Origin: Nemopilema nomurai
Taxonomy: Eukaryota > Cnidaria > Scyphozoa > Rhizostomeae > Rhizostomatidae
Length of the DNA stretch: 64,000 nt
Direction of reading: 5' to 3'
Assembly: GCA_003864495.1 (NCBI GenBank)
Contig: ML133373.1
Coordinates: 744,001-808,000 of the forward strand
Shown here: positions 25,501 to 36,405 of the stretch, in pieces
Numbering within the stretch: position 1 is the first letter of the stretch
Layout of the letters: each line of letters starts with the position of its first letter
Notes under the pieces: model-generated
What the model was told of the DNA's origin: nothing
The model's input: only the letters and a program-made list of their open reading frames with translations
Databases searched by the model: none
Translations under genes and position numbers: made by a program

Positions 25501-27958
25501 TATATCAAAGGGATTCTCAGCCAAAACAAAAAGATGAATTGAAAAACTAAAATATTTGATGCTGATGTCACAACATCTGGCTTCTAGTTTTATATTTCAG
25601 CAAGCTTCATTCATAATTTTGAAACTAACCGATTCTTCCTATTCCACAAATTCCGATAATGCTGTTTTTTAAACCAGTCCCACACATCCATAGGGGACTC
25701 CAGGTTCCCCAACCTCCTCTAGAAAGCAATATATGCCAGAAAGGATCATAATTGATGACTAACTTTCATCCCAAAATCTCTGAATGCCAGTCCACCCCAA
25801 TTTACACAGAAAAACTTACACCGGCAATATATCCCTAAGAGGGCTTGACTGAAATACATAAAAATGCATATTAAATGTGTACTTTAGGATTTCTGTGGGT
25901 GCTTTAGATATTTGAAACAACTTGAAAATTTTATAGTTACAAACTAGGTGTTACAGCACCAACAAAAAAATTAAGAAGAAAGATGAATTAATTGTTTTAA
26001 TCATTGTGTTGGAAGTTCATAAAGGAAGCCTGCTATGCAATAAAGAAAAGAGGTTTATTAGTGTTTCAAAAACCTTTTTTGCATTGATGCATGTTTCAAG
26101 ATTATTGGCTACGGTGCTTTCAAAAAGGAGAAAATAGTTTTGAATAAACAAAGAATCCTTTAAAAAGAACCCAACAAACTCACTTTCTAGCTTCATTATT
26201 GGCTTCAAACAACCTTCGTGAAGTTGCCAGTAGAAGAGCCATGGTCAAGTCAGCCTAATAGTGAGAAAAAAATGATATACAAAGTAGGACTTAAGCAATG
26301 AAGACAAATTTATCTTATTGCTTATTCCTTATTGAGGAAGCATTCATAACAGCATCTTGCATGTTACAACAGTAGCCTTTTTAAGGGTTGAATAGATTTG
26401 AAAAGCTCAATCACTCCTGCATCACCAAGTAAAGAGGTGGTTAAAAACATAGCCCTCAGGTCTTCTATAACAATCTTTGGACAAATCTGAAATCTTTACT
26501 GAAGCAGCATATTTTAGTTAAATGTCAATCATCCTTTGTTCATGGCTACACACAAAAACTAAAAGTATGTACATATGCAAAGAATTGATTTTCTTTACAA
26601 GCAAGGTCTGTATTTATAAGCATGCATCCAATTAAAAAAGTGAAAATATTAATCAAATACAATATGATCCAGAGGGTATTTCAGAGACACATCATATCTA
26701 TGGCAGCAAAAACTGAGATACATGCATGTAGTACAGCCCCCCCCTCCCTCTTCATTAATGCCTTGTGACTTAGAGCATCAACTTACTGTTGCATCTGTGA
26801 GAACATCAGGTGTATTGCCCAAACTAATTCCTCTTTTCTTCAATTCAGATACAGAAATATGATCATACCCAACCGACATTGTGCTCACAACTTTCAATTG
26901 TTTTCCTGAAGACAAAAGATAACAAATTACATTGAACTTTTGTGCAATGTCATTAATGTGCAATCTGACATAGCCTACAATTCGAGTTTAAGGGGGGAAA
27001 CTTTGTCATATTTTTTTGAAAAACTTAATCACTTATAGACAACTCTTTGCCCACGGATTCTGAATAAAGAAGAGACTTTCATCTTTTAAAGAAAATCACA
27101 AAGAGCTCTGTACCTGCAGCATCCAACAGCTCACTGTCAATTTTCTCTGTTATTAAGCAGAGCAATCCCTCCACACCAGAAACCTTTTCAAGAAATGTAT
27201 TTCTGGGGATTGGCACCTCGGGGTGTGGCCAAACCTCTAATTTGTGTCTGCAAACAATGTTAAGAAAATCAAGGTGAAGTTTACACATCAGCAATGTCGC
27301 AATATTGCAAAGATTCATTTTTCATCTTCCTAGAATGACAAATGAGGCATGTGCAAAATGAAGCTGAATATTGTGGGTGAACAGTGCACACCTATCAAAG
27401 ATAAAGAAAATAACAAAAGCAAAATAGAAGAAAGCTAAAAGATTTTTTGAGGATGAGGTGATTGATAATCTTTAGCTGGCCTGTTCATAAATATTAGTGT
27501 AACAAAAAACAAGGAATCAAAACTTTTAAAACTGCAAAAAGTATCTTAGCAAAGTCTAAAAAACAACTTGTGTTGCTAATCCTACATTCCTTCAAGGTTT
27601 ATCATAGTTCCATAAGATCACACTCCCTAGCTTCACAAATATTAATGACAAATATCTTTAGAATTAGCACTTTTAATGTGCAAGGCATATAAATGCATCA
27701 TGGGTTATATTTGATTATTCTGTCATCATATTAAGCATTGGTGATTGGTAAATTATATAAATTGCATATGTTGCTTTGATAATCTGTAACATTCATGATT
27801 AGTTGAAAATTCTATCAACTGTACATTAAGGATAAAAATGAATATGTCCTTATACGAGTGGGATTTGACAACTTGTAGTGTCACAACCTTGATTCTTTAA
27901 GAAGATCCATGGCAGCATCAGGAAGCTTCCTGGAAACCAGTATTCGAGATCCTTGCAT
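19544..27958 (-). CDS. GRHPR: Glyoxylate reductase/hydroxypyruvate reductase with an alternative exon pair
   Basis: Exons: 27958-27888, 27247-27114, 26905-26787, 26254-26184, then either 25718-25630 or 24447-24362, then 24188-24111, 22687-22661, 22258-22187, 22062-21999, 21706-21649, 21350-21278, 19662-19544. The product is 324 aa with the first alternative and 323 aa with the second; human GRHPR is 328. GRHPR reduces glyoxylate to glycolate and hydroxypyruvate to D-glycerate with NAD(P)H, in cytosol or mitochondria. Visible marks: [20 protein letters not shown] (78-97 region), TPDVLTDAT, a Rossmann GxGxxG at about 157-162, [15 protein letters not shown] with the catalytic Arg, [10 protein letters not shown] with the conserved Glu, and LPHIGSA with the catalytic His. 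All junctions keep phase. The acceptor-like TTTTTGTAG just before the ATG suggests a separate 5' UTR exon. Family identity is very secure. Confidence 0.93.
21760..21990. repeat. AT-rich low-complexity tract in a GRHPR intron
   Basis: About 230 bases of ATAATATAATATA-like simple sequence fill most of the intron between exons 22062-21999 and 21706-21649. The tract yields spurious tyrosine/isoleucine-rich open frames. Confidence 0.85.
22661..22687 (-). other. GRHPR: GRHPR 27-nt microexon
   Basis: A 27-nt exon (CTGCAAAAGATGTAGGGGCA plus seven bases) encoding AKDVGAVY. It is set between TTTTAG and GTAAGTAA. It joins TGRNENETA to [12 protein letters not shown] in phase and aligns with the stretch before the conserved QSDF motif. 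Confidence 0.8.
24362..24447 (-). other. GRHPR: GRHPR alternative exon 5b
   Basis: An 86-bp exon flanked by TTTTTAG and G|GTCAGT. It encodes [12 protein letters not shown]...[10 protein letters not shown], a clear paralogue of exon 5a with the same phases but one codon shorter. The first tryptophan of GGWxxW is replaced by serine; the second is kept. Using both 5a and 5b in one mRNA would break the frame, so they should be mutually exclusive. Confidence 0.88.
25630..25718 (-). other. GRHPR: GRHPR alternative exon 5a
   Basis: An 89-bp exon flanked by TTCTAG and G|GTTAGT. It encodes [13 protein letters not shown]...[10 protein letters not shown], matching the human segment GGWTSWKPLWLCG...VGIIGLGRIG. 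Entry phase (needs two bases from the exon ending at 26184) and exit phase (leaves one base) are identical to those of exon 5b. It keeps both tryptophans, including the one aligned to human Trp141. Confidence 0.88.
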
Positions 27959-28713
27959 ATTACCTACAAAAATATGGTTCAGTTTACAAAAATGTTGTCT
28001 GTGTCAAATGTGTTTGGGGTTGGTTCAGAACAACAAAAAGTTACCAAATGAAGTATCAGGTGTCTGTTTAGATTTTTTCTATATATCAAAGACAAATCAA
28101 ATGAAATTATCAAATCAGCATGTCATGATTAAAATTTGTGCTTAAAAGGCCCGTAAGTTTTGACTGCTATAATTGTGATAACCCCATTTTCTTTGCATAA
28201 CCTTACATACTCTGTTACAGACTTAATTGAGCTAGGCATTTATGCTACAAAATCAAGCCCCCACTCAATCTCCCCCACTTTTAGCCCCAATTACTGTGCT
28301 CTTTCACGGTGAAATTCACCAAGTTTCTTTAAAATGCAAACCTTAGTTCACTAGTAAATAAATGGGTAAAAACCACACCTTACTTCAACTCCAACTGTAA
28401 TGAAAAATAACCTTATTTCCTCAACTTTTTTCTTGACCGACTATCCTGCTCTTATTATCTGTTATATCCCTGTGTTTCAAGTTATCAGAACGAGGCCCTT
28501 CCACGAACGAGGAAGGAAGAACAAATCGAAACTAAACCTCCCAAATGAGATCACACTGCAGATAGAAAGCCGTCCGAAGCACGTCGAAGTAGTTTAATGT
28601 ATTGCTGTGAATTGTCGTTAATTTATAACCGTTTATTGCTGCAGTTCACTTTTCAGGCATCTAGATGTTTTTTTGTGGTCGTATGCGAAATTTCGAGTTG
28701 ATTACTGGAAAAG
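27959..28713. promoter_or_regulatory. Probable bidirectional promoter region
   Basis: GRHPR starts leftward at 27958 and the death-domain gene starts rightward at 28714, so about 755 bases must hold both promoters and 5' UTRs. An acceptor-like TTTTCAG at about 28651-28657 suggests the rightward gene may also have a spliced leader exon. I see no convincing TATA box or CpG-rich block. Confidence 0.5.
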
Positions 28714-31700
28714 ATGGAACCGACGAAACAAACAGGAAGTCCGTCGTATCCAGTGCAAATCTTGAAACAGAGAAGTAGCTTATGGCCATTGCAGCAAGGA
28801 GCATTAGTTGGCCCAGACGTAACTTTAAACAGTTCATTGGCATCTTCCTTTAACTCTTTTGTCAATTTATCGCTCACGAACTTGGAATCACACATGTCGC
28901 CTGCTGTTAGTGGTCAGGATATCTTGCTTGTTTCCGATCATGTCACCAACTGGCAAAGACTTCTAAGGCACCTTTTTACGCCAGAGGACTGTGGTTCACT
29001 TTTGAGACAACTGGAAGCAGATAGTATAAACTTGACGATCAAGGAAACTTGTGCCAGAGGTTTAGATGAATGGAAGAAGCGTAAAGGATCTGAAGCAACC
29101 GTTTTCATTTTACTAGCTTCGCTGCAAAAAATTCAGCGAATGGATGTTTTTGAGAAGTTAAAACAAAGACATTTCCCTGATACTCAAGGTAATTAGAAGA
29201 TTAATTCACGTTTCATGTTTGTTACATACCTTATACACCAGAAGGTCGGGAGGAGGCCATTGCTTCTGTCCCAAATGTCAATTGATAGTCCTTTTATTCC
29301 TTGTTTATTCGAGCTGTTGACGTTGGAAGATCTTAGATCTAAAAGGTGCTGTAAAAATATGAGAGCAATTATTGACCAAAGTGACATGGGAGTGTTTCAT
29401 AGGCCTGTGATGCTATGCATACTGAATCTGCATCAGTTTATCTTCAAATACACGTTTTTTTTATAAGGAACCTACCACAAGGCCTAGTTCCAAAAGTTAC
29501 TTATTCGTAGACCACAAGTCATCAGATTTTAGTACCAAAAGTTCCTTAAAAGTTCCTTAATTTTCACTGCACATCAATAAGCCTCAACACTTAATAGAGA
29601 GAGGGGCGAGATAGACTATGCAGAAACTACTCAATAAAGCACTTGACACACAAATAGCAAACAATCTATGCGAGTATTGGCTGCAAGTGAATGGAACCGG
29701 CTTTTTAGCTCTTGATGCTTGCAGTTATAAAAAATTTTCTAATTTAAAAGTTCCTTAGGGATTTCGTTTTTAGTAGTATAAGATCTTTATATATTTTGGC
29801 TTTCTACATGTAGGTTCCTTATAAAGTGGTTCCTTATAAAAAAAAGCGTGTAAATCTTGAAATTTATATATCAACAAGATCTGCATGCTTTACGAGCTCT
29901 TATTTAAGAAGCTATTACTTTGGTGGGGGTAAGACCTTTAAAACCTTTTCTTGGCATGTTGCAATGATATTGGAGATGCTGCTTATTTAGGAACACAACT
30001 CGGACACACATAATTGCAGCTTGTTATGGTTGTAGTTTGAAGCAAAAACACCTTCTCTATGAAACTGATCAGCTTCCTCAGTGATATATCTTAAGATAAT
30101 TTATTTGTTAATTTAATATGCAGCAATTAGTTATATCAATTGTATATTTATTTATGAATTTAGATATCTCTTAAGTAATTTCTTTTGCTTTCAGATTTGT
30201 TACCTGGTCTGAGTAGTACATACAGCATGACAGGCTCTGTGTCATCTGCAGCTTCTAGTTATACTTCCATGGGTAATGCTCATTTTTAATTATTAAATAT
30301 TATTATAATTACTTAATCAAATGTTAGTTTATACTTAGATTATTTTGTATGTTATGAAAAGAAAGAAATTTAAAAAATTATCTTTGCATGTGGCATGTTT
30401 TAGGTAATTTTATAAGCCCCCCCCCCTCGAATAAGCCCCCATCCAAAAATATCAAAAATAAATAAGCCCCTAGGGGGCTAATTCGAGGATTTACGGTACT
30501 TGTGGTTGAGCCAAAGGATAGATGGTCTCTGCGCTTCTAAGCCAAACAATCATTCATTGTAGCCTTGAAACTATTTGTTTTGCAGGAGATTAGAGGGGGC
30601 AGCAATGCTACATAAATGCTGGATTTTCATTTACCAAATTTTTTCAAGAGCGTTACTTTTAATGCCTTCATCATATTCTCACCAAGGCATCTTTGGGCAT
30701 TATCAATCTATATTCAAACATTAGCTGTATTTGATTCTATCGATTCTAGCTCATTCACTGCACCATAACATGACCTAGTTTTTAATATCAGATAAACATA
30801 TTCCCAATTATCAGAAAGCATTTTCATCCTGCACCACAAATAAAGCATCTTAATTCAGTATTCAACCCATAGATTTTATCACAAGTATCTTTGTTTTGAT
30901 GCAAAATATGGTTTTCGTGGCAATAACTTAGTTGTTTTTCTAATTTAGTTCATGGACAAACAACATTTAAAGTGCATTGTTTTGAAACATTGTAATTTTT
31001 TAGGTTTTACAGAACTTCCAAATAAAAAAAACTAAACGGGCATTTGAAATTTACTTTTCAGCAAGTTTCATTGCTTTCAATGGCCTTTTGCTACTGCCAT
31101 CGGTTAATGTTTGCCTTTGCAAAGTTGAAGTTATCAGAACAATTTATGACCAGGACCTGAGCCTTATCACGATCTAAGAAAATTCAGTACAATGTTTCTT
31201 TTCTGCGCATGTTATTTTTAATCGTCTGTTTTGTTTGTTACCTAGATGCTTCACAGTATTGTCTTCCGGAAAAAGAACTGCACGAGGAAGTATTTTTGGA
31301 AATTGAAGGCACACATGCCACGACCTCGAGAATGTTAGAAAGAATACTGAAAGAGTTCAAAGACCCAGACAAGTCCATCATCTCTTTGGTTGGGCCCCCA
31401 AAAAGCGGAAAGACGACAACCCTGAACTCTCTTCAGAAGAGACTCCAGGACGAAGGGCCCTTTGAAAACACTCGAGTGGTGAAGGTATCGGGTAGCCTAC
31501 ATATGGATGGCAATTTGTTGAAAAGGAGAATTGCCGAGGAGATAACCAGAAAGCCCCAAGTTGAAACCGACCAAAGCAAAGCGGCACTTCGGGCTTTGCA
31601 AGGCCTGTTGCTTAATCACAATGAAATAATCCTACTTCTTGACCTTTCAATCGTCACCTTCAGTCGAGAGGGTAAAAGTGTATGTGACAGCATCGTGAAA

Positions 31701-34084
31701 TTGAAAAGAGATCAGAAACTTGCCACTAGCCTGAGAATCGTTGTCACGGCCGTGACGTCATTCAAGCTGACTGCCTTGTTTTCGCAGAATAGGAGCAGCA
31801 CAGTGGAGCTGGTGATGGAGCCCCTTTCTGAGTCAGAAGCGATAAAATATATTAAGGATAAAGACCCCAACTTTTCTAAACGAATTGCGTCTTATATTGT
31901 GTCGAAGATTGAATGCTTTCCCTTCTATCTAGCGCGTGTGACCGAGATGGGTCTCGAGAGTGCGTTGGTTGTTGAAAGTAAAGAAAGTCAGCTGCAGTCC
32001 ATTGAATGCAACTTTGAGCCTGTCGCTAACTTACTCTGTGTTGAAGAAGTTAAGGAAACCCTACAGGCAGTTGTAGACTGCCTAGGCGAGGCGGAGAAAC
32101 ACCTCCTAATCCAGCTCTTGACTTTCACAAGTAGCTTTAATATTGAGCAAGCGAACCGCATTGTTGACAATAGGGAAGATTTAGAGGACAAAATGCTGAA
32201 CCCGTTTTGTGAACAAGGCTCTCTTCTCTTGACAAGGAAGAGCGTTGATTTCAAAGGGACTGTGTACCAAATTCCCCGCATCAGTGGTAGTATTCTTCGA
32301 AGTATTGCTACATCTACAGTCGGTTTGAGCAACTTCTATTCCAACGCAATTCTCAAGTATCAGGAAATGTTCTTGAAGCTATTGGTATATTTGAGCAACT
32401 GCTTCATGGGAATGCCAGTTAGCCCTGCGGAGGAGCTCTGCGTACTGGAGCCATTTACGCCGTCGGATGGCGTGCCAGAGGAGATGTCGCTAGCAGGCTG
32501 TTCGAAAGACGAGCGAGTTATGAGGGTAGTTAGGCTGGTAAGGGAAGCACAGGAAGACATCACGAAGAGCCTCATGGTGTACAGCGACCGCGAAGATGTC
32601 GACGTGTATAGCACCGCAGTCAGTGCGGCCACCAAACTGAATGTCTGTTACCTTCTGCTGTACATGTTTCGCCCGTTGCTCGCCATCAAGATTTACAGAC
32701 GCATGAAGAAAGAAGCATTGAGCCGCAAAGATCAGATGTCCGTTGCTAAAATCAACGTCTGCATTGCCACGCTGAAAACCAGTATTAATGGAAGCAAGAA
32801 GTTCATGTCTGAAGCAAAGAGCCTTTACCAGGCAAGCAGCGAGACCTTGGCAGAGATAAAAGACGCCAACCAAGATGTAAAAATCCTTCACATTCATTGT
32901 TTGCAAAGAATTGGCGTTTGTTTACTTGCAGAGAGCCTAAAAGATAGTGACGATGCGGCAAAGGATTTGTTCGACAAAGGCATGCAATGTATCGAAGATG
33001 CCAAAACTTCTTTTCTCCAGCTTCCAGAAGACGCTGTTGGTGAAGTATATGCTGCTGATTGCCGTCAGATGCAAGCAGGTACTTACGCTGTGGAGGAGAG
33101 ATTACTTCGAAACCCATAGTAGCAGTAGGAGAGATAACAATTTTTTTTTTTGGGGGGGGGGGTATCAACATGATCGTTCCTTGTAATCACGATTCATTGA
33201 CAGAATCTTCTTCAAAACGGAATCCTATAAGTTCAAAAACATTTCCTGTCAGCTTATACCCCATCCTATTCTAATCATTCAATTTTCTGAGAAAAATTTT
33301 CCCCTTTGCTTACCAAACTTGTTAATTTTTTTATATAAAAACAAAGATAATGTTTTGTAAGATTGTACTTGGGATCAGCTAAATAGGCTTGATGCTCAAA
33401 ATCTATTCAGCAATTACCGTTTGATGGTCAGACTTGATGATCTCATTTTCTTATACAGCGTTTTATTTGGAGAAGAAGATGGATGCCGAAGCTAGCGGGT
33501 TGCTGGACGACTCTGTGCCTGTTTTAGAAAGAAGCCTTGGTCGAAAACATCCACTAACTTGCAACGGATACTTTGTACGATGTTCCATGTACATGATGAA
33601 GAAGAGTTTTGCAGAAGCAAAGTCAATCCTGTACTTAAACTCAGAAATGGAAGAGGCCCTGCTAGGAGCACACTGGCAGACCGCGAGAACAATGCACCAG
33701 ATTGCTGTCTGCATTTGGGACAAACTTCAAGGGAATGAGCCATGTTACAACATAATGTCACCACTTGTCCCACACAGTGATTGGGCGCTCGGTGACTCGC
33801 AAAGCGAGAGGGGACAAGATGGAAGTGACCCATCAAGCCCCACTACATCTGGGGAAACCCTGAGAAGTGAGACTTACAGCGCAATTCTATTGGATGAAGA
33901 TGACATACAAGAGATCAGACGCTTACTGAAGCAAAGCTTGCGACATATGACATCAGCGAATGAAAAATGCGAAGAGCTAGGCCATTACTATCTCATGCTG
34001 GCGAAAACTAGCAAGTTACTCGGAAAGTCTCGAGAGGAGACTTTCTTTGAATTGAAAGCAAACCAGTACCTCAAGACATTTTAG
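28714..34084 (+). CDS. Death domain - NB-ARC-like STAND ATPase - TPR protein
   Basis: Four exons, 28714-29188, 30195-30272, 31246-33078 and 33459-34084, join in phase to give 1003 aa. Residues 75-152 are a death domain (NWQRLLRHL, TCARGLDEWKKRKGSEATV, LLASLQKIQRMDVFEKL). A serine-rich linker (159-185) follows. The STAND ATPase has Walker A GPPKSGKTT (234-242), Walker B EIILLLDL with Asp317, an RNBS-B-like SLRIVVTAV (346-354) and a GLPLAL-like CFPFYLA (409-415). Residues 463-540 look like the winged helix of NB-ARC proteins (GEAEKHLLIQLLTFTSSFNIE). The C-terminal half is helical, with TPR-like repeats ending in LGRKHPLTCNGYF and KKSFAEAKSIL. Such proteins are held inactive, then oligomerise on a signal and recruit death-fold adaptors, as APAF1 and NLRs do. 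The function here is inferred. The start ATG has a good context (AAAAGATGG). Confidence 0.85.
29451..29850. mobile_element. MITE-like element with TA target duplication
   Basis: A 400-bp element in intron 1 of the death-domain gene. The left end reads CACG, eight T, ATAAGGAACC. The right end, read on the minus strand, is CACGC, eight T, ATAAGGAACC. Both ends are flanked by TA, as expected for Tc1/mariner-type insertion. The interior is AT-rich, has several AAAGTTCCTTA motifs and no transposase frame, so it would be non-autonomous. Confidence 0.7.
30411..30500. repeat. Short palindromic dispersed-repeat fragment
   Basis: In intron 2 of the death-domain gene, CCTCGAATAAGCCCCC near the left end is complementary to GGGGGCTAATTCGAGG near the right end, with two further AATAAGCCCC copies. 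This inverted arrangement looks like a fragment of a dispersed foldback repeat. I cannot name the family. Confidence 0.5.
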
Positions 34085-36405
34085 GTTTTAACTGTGAGAA
34101 GTGGATCCTTTGAGCGAGGTCTAGTACTACCTTATTGCTATCTCGGAATATCTCATTCTTTTATTTTCATACTCCCTAGTGCCTGCATATACCAGATATG
34201 GGATGAGGTAATCTATGTTGGCATTGTGTAAATTTATTATTTAAGTTACTATTTTCAAACCATGTGCTTTTGTATTATTTTATGTAGGTTTTAGCCTTTT
34301 TTATTTTGAACTGTTTTATCTTATTTTTATAATGCACTGTTGATAAATTAAGTCGCATGACAATCTTTTTACATCTTTAGACGGGGCCCCAATCAACTTT
34401 GGCAACCTAAAATGTGACCCTGACCTGTACTACGTCCCTCAAAGGTTTAGTGGGCCTCTTACTAGGTAAATGGATGCTTCTTTCGCGTTGATATTTGATG
34501 GATTAACACCCCGTTTGGGGTACCCCTGCAGTGCACCTCCCAAGAAAGAGCTCGGTTTTGAAAATAATTTTTTTTTCAGATATTTCCCAACATAAACGCA
34601 TCAACATCGCACTGAAAAGAGATTACTTTGCATGCTTTCAGTCTTTTTTCAGCCGACATTCCGAGGTTGCAGATCCGCAACTGGCTTTTTATTTGTCTGC
34701 GTTTGGTCTGTTTGGTTGTCCGTTTGGTATGTTTGTGTAATCTGTGGAGTGTACGACGAAAAGGTGCTTTTAGCATGAAAAATGGTGGTTCAGCTTTTCC
34801 TTGCATTTTTAGAATAATTCCCCCTATTTCCCCTGAGTTCCAGGAGCCCCCCTCTTTAGAAGGGCTTCCATGGGGATGAAAGATAGTGTCCGCCTAGAAC
34901 ATGACGATCGCATCAACGAAACATGATGAATTTTAAAACCGTTAATTATGAATCGAAACGTTATAATTAATTTTGAAAAACATGTCTCTGGATATTCAGC
35001 ATCACTGTTGTACTCTGAATTATTAATAATTATTAAATAAATGCAAACGATATCAATATATTCTGATCGAAATGAGAAACTTCTAGCAACAAATGTGTTG
35101 ACTGGGTAGTGTTGCATTCCGTCGTGCCGTCGGTTCTGTGTCCGGGAGATGCTAAAAGAGACGCTAATAGACTTTCATAGAAAAAAGACACCGAAGTTCA
35201 AGGGTACCAGACCAGTGACAGAGAAGCGAAGAGGGGGGGGGGGGCACAGAACCTGAATCTGCCACTAATGGGATGGCAAATGGGGGTAGAATGCCTGCCG
35301 AAAGTCAAGGGTTACCAACGTGACGATTATGACTCTTTTCCGCCCATTCTCGTCCCTCTTGCAAAGACTGGTGCAGCAAAGAGAAAAAGTTCAATTCTGA
35401 CTTTCTTCCTCTGGTTGATCGAAATTTGCGTTTAATCAGCCGAGATCTCACATCAAAACCAGTGAAAAAAACAAAGCACTAATGTGCTGCGAGTATGGAA
35501 GGCACGCATTGTACCCTCTTCCGCGTAAGTGGTGCATCATGATTATTATCATCACGAGGGCAGATTTCGGCACATTGCTTGTCAGGGGGGATATAGAAAA
35601 AAGAAGATGATTTCATAGAAAATGAATATTTTAGTCCATAAAATGATCCATTTTTTCTAGAGATGATAAATTCGTACAGTTTAGAAGGATAAGCATCATG
35701 AAGTTGCTTAGTAGCGTGCCTCTTGTTGATGCCTACTCGTGCGCAAATCTTACTGAATATAAATTTGGTATTATGGTATAATGTTTATATTGTGGTATAA
35801 TGTGATTAAATTACTGTGGTTCGCCTTGCTTGAAATATGGTGGAAAATTGAACCAGCTGCAAAACTGCAGGAAATAAATGTTGAATCTACCAAGACGTTA
35901 AGAACAATGGAACACAGTTGTGGCCAAAAACTGATTTTGTGATGGGAAGGGTTTATTTATGATAAAGAGTTGTAACCTAGTTAGGGAGAGTAGAGGGGTA
36001 AAGTGTAATCGAACACCCACTGCAGAGCATTTGTAAAAGGAAGTAACCTTACCTTCAAGCCTACTAACTGTGCACTCAAAACATTCAAGGCGGCAAATTG
36101 CACCAAAATAACTGGTAGAAGATAAAAGTTTAAAGTGCTTGTCAAAAACCTCTTGCCCTAGTGTGAGCACTTAAACACGTGTTACGAAAAACAAACTTAC
36201 AGCTTTGCGTAAAACAAATTTCACTAAACGTTTCTAACTGAACAAAATACTTTTTAACGAATTTCTGGATTCTAACAATAAAATTTGTCCAGAATTCAAC
36301 ACGTGGATAAAAGTCCAATTCACGTGACTCTTGACAAATAGGAAAAAGTCAACTTCTTGCGTCTTCATTATCATCATCATCATCATCATCATCAGATGAT
36401 TGTTA
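34085..36405. other. Convergent intergenic region
   Basis: The death-domain gene ends at 34084 (rightward) and phosphonopyruvate decarboxylase ends at 36406 (leftward), so both 3' UTRs lie here. An exon-like block at 34381-34467 is described separately. An (ATC)n microsatellite at 36370-36393 lies directly past the decarboxylase stop, and a G run at about 35232-35243 is notable. Otherwise I see nothing. Confidence 0.5.
34381..34467 (+). other. Exon-like block of unknown origin
   Basis: After ATCTTTAG, a frame reads GAPINFGNLKCDPDLYYVPQ and then RFSGPLT, ending next to AG|GTAAAT. The composition is more coding-like than its surroundings, and both ends resemble splice sites. No family match, no start codon and no clear partner exon, so this may be an unused or alternative 3' exon, or chance. 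Confidence 0.25.

Noticed and set aside
19544..27958. Two tandem GRHPR genes instead of one
   Set aside because: Only the residue 132-162 exon is duplicated. N-terminal and C-terminal exons occur once each, and all phases fit a single gene.
31988..32906. Antisense open frames opposite the death-domain gene's big exon
   Set aside because: They are shadows of a long coding exon on the other strand, with no motif or start context.
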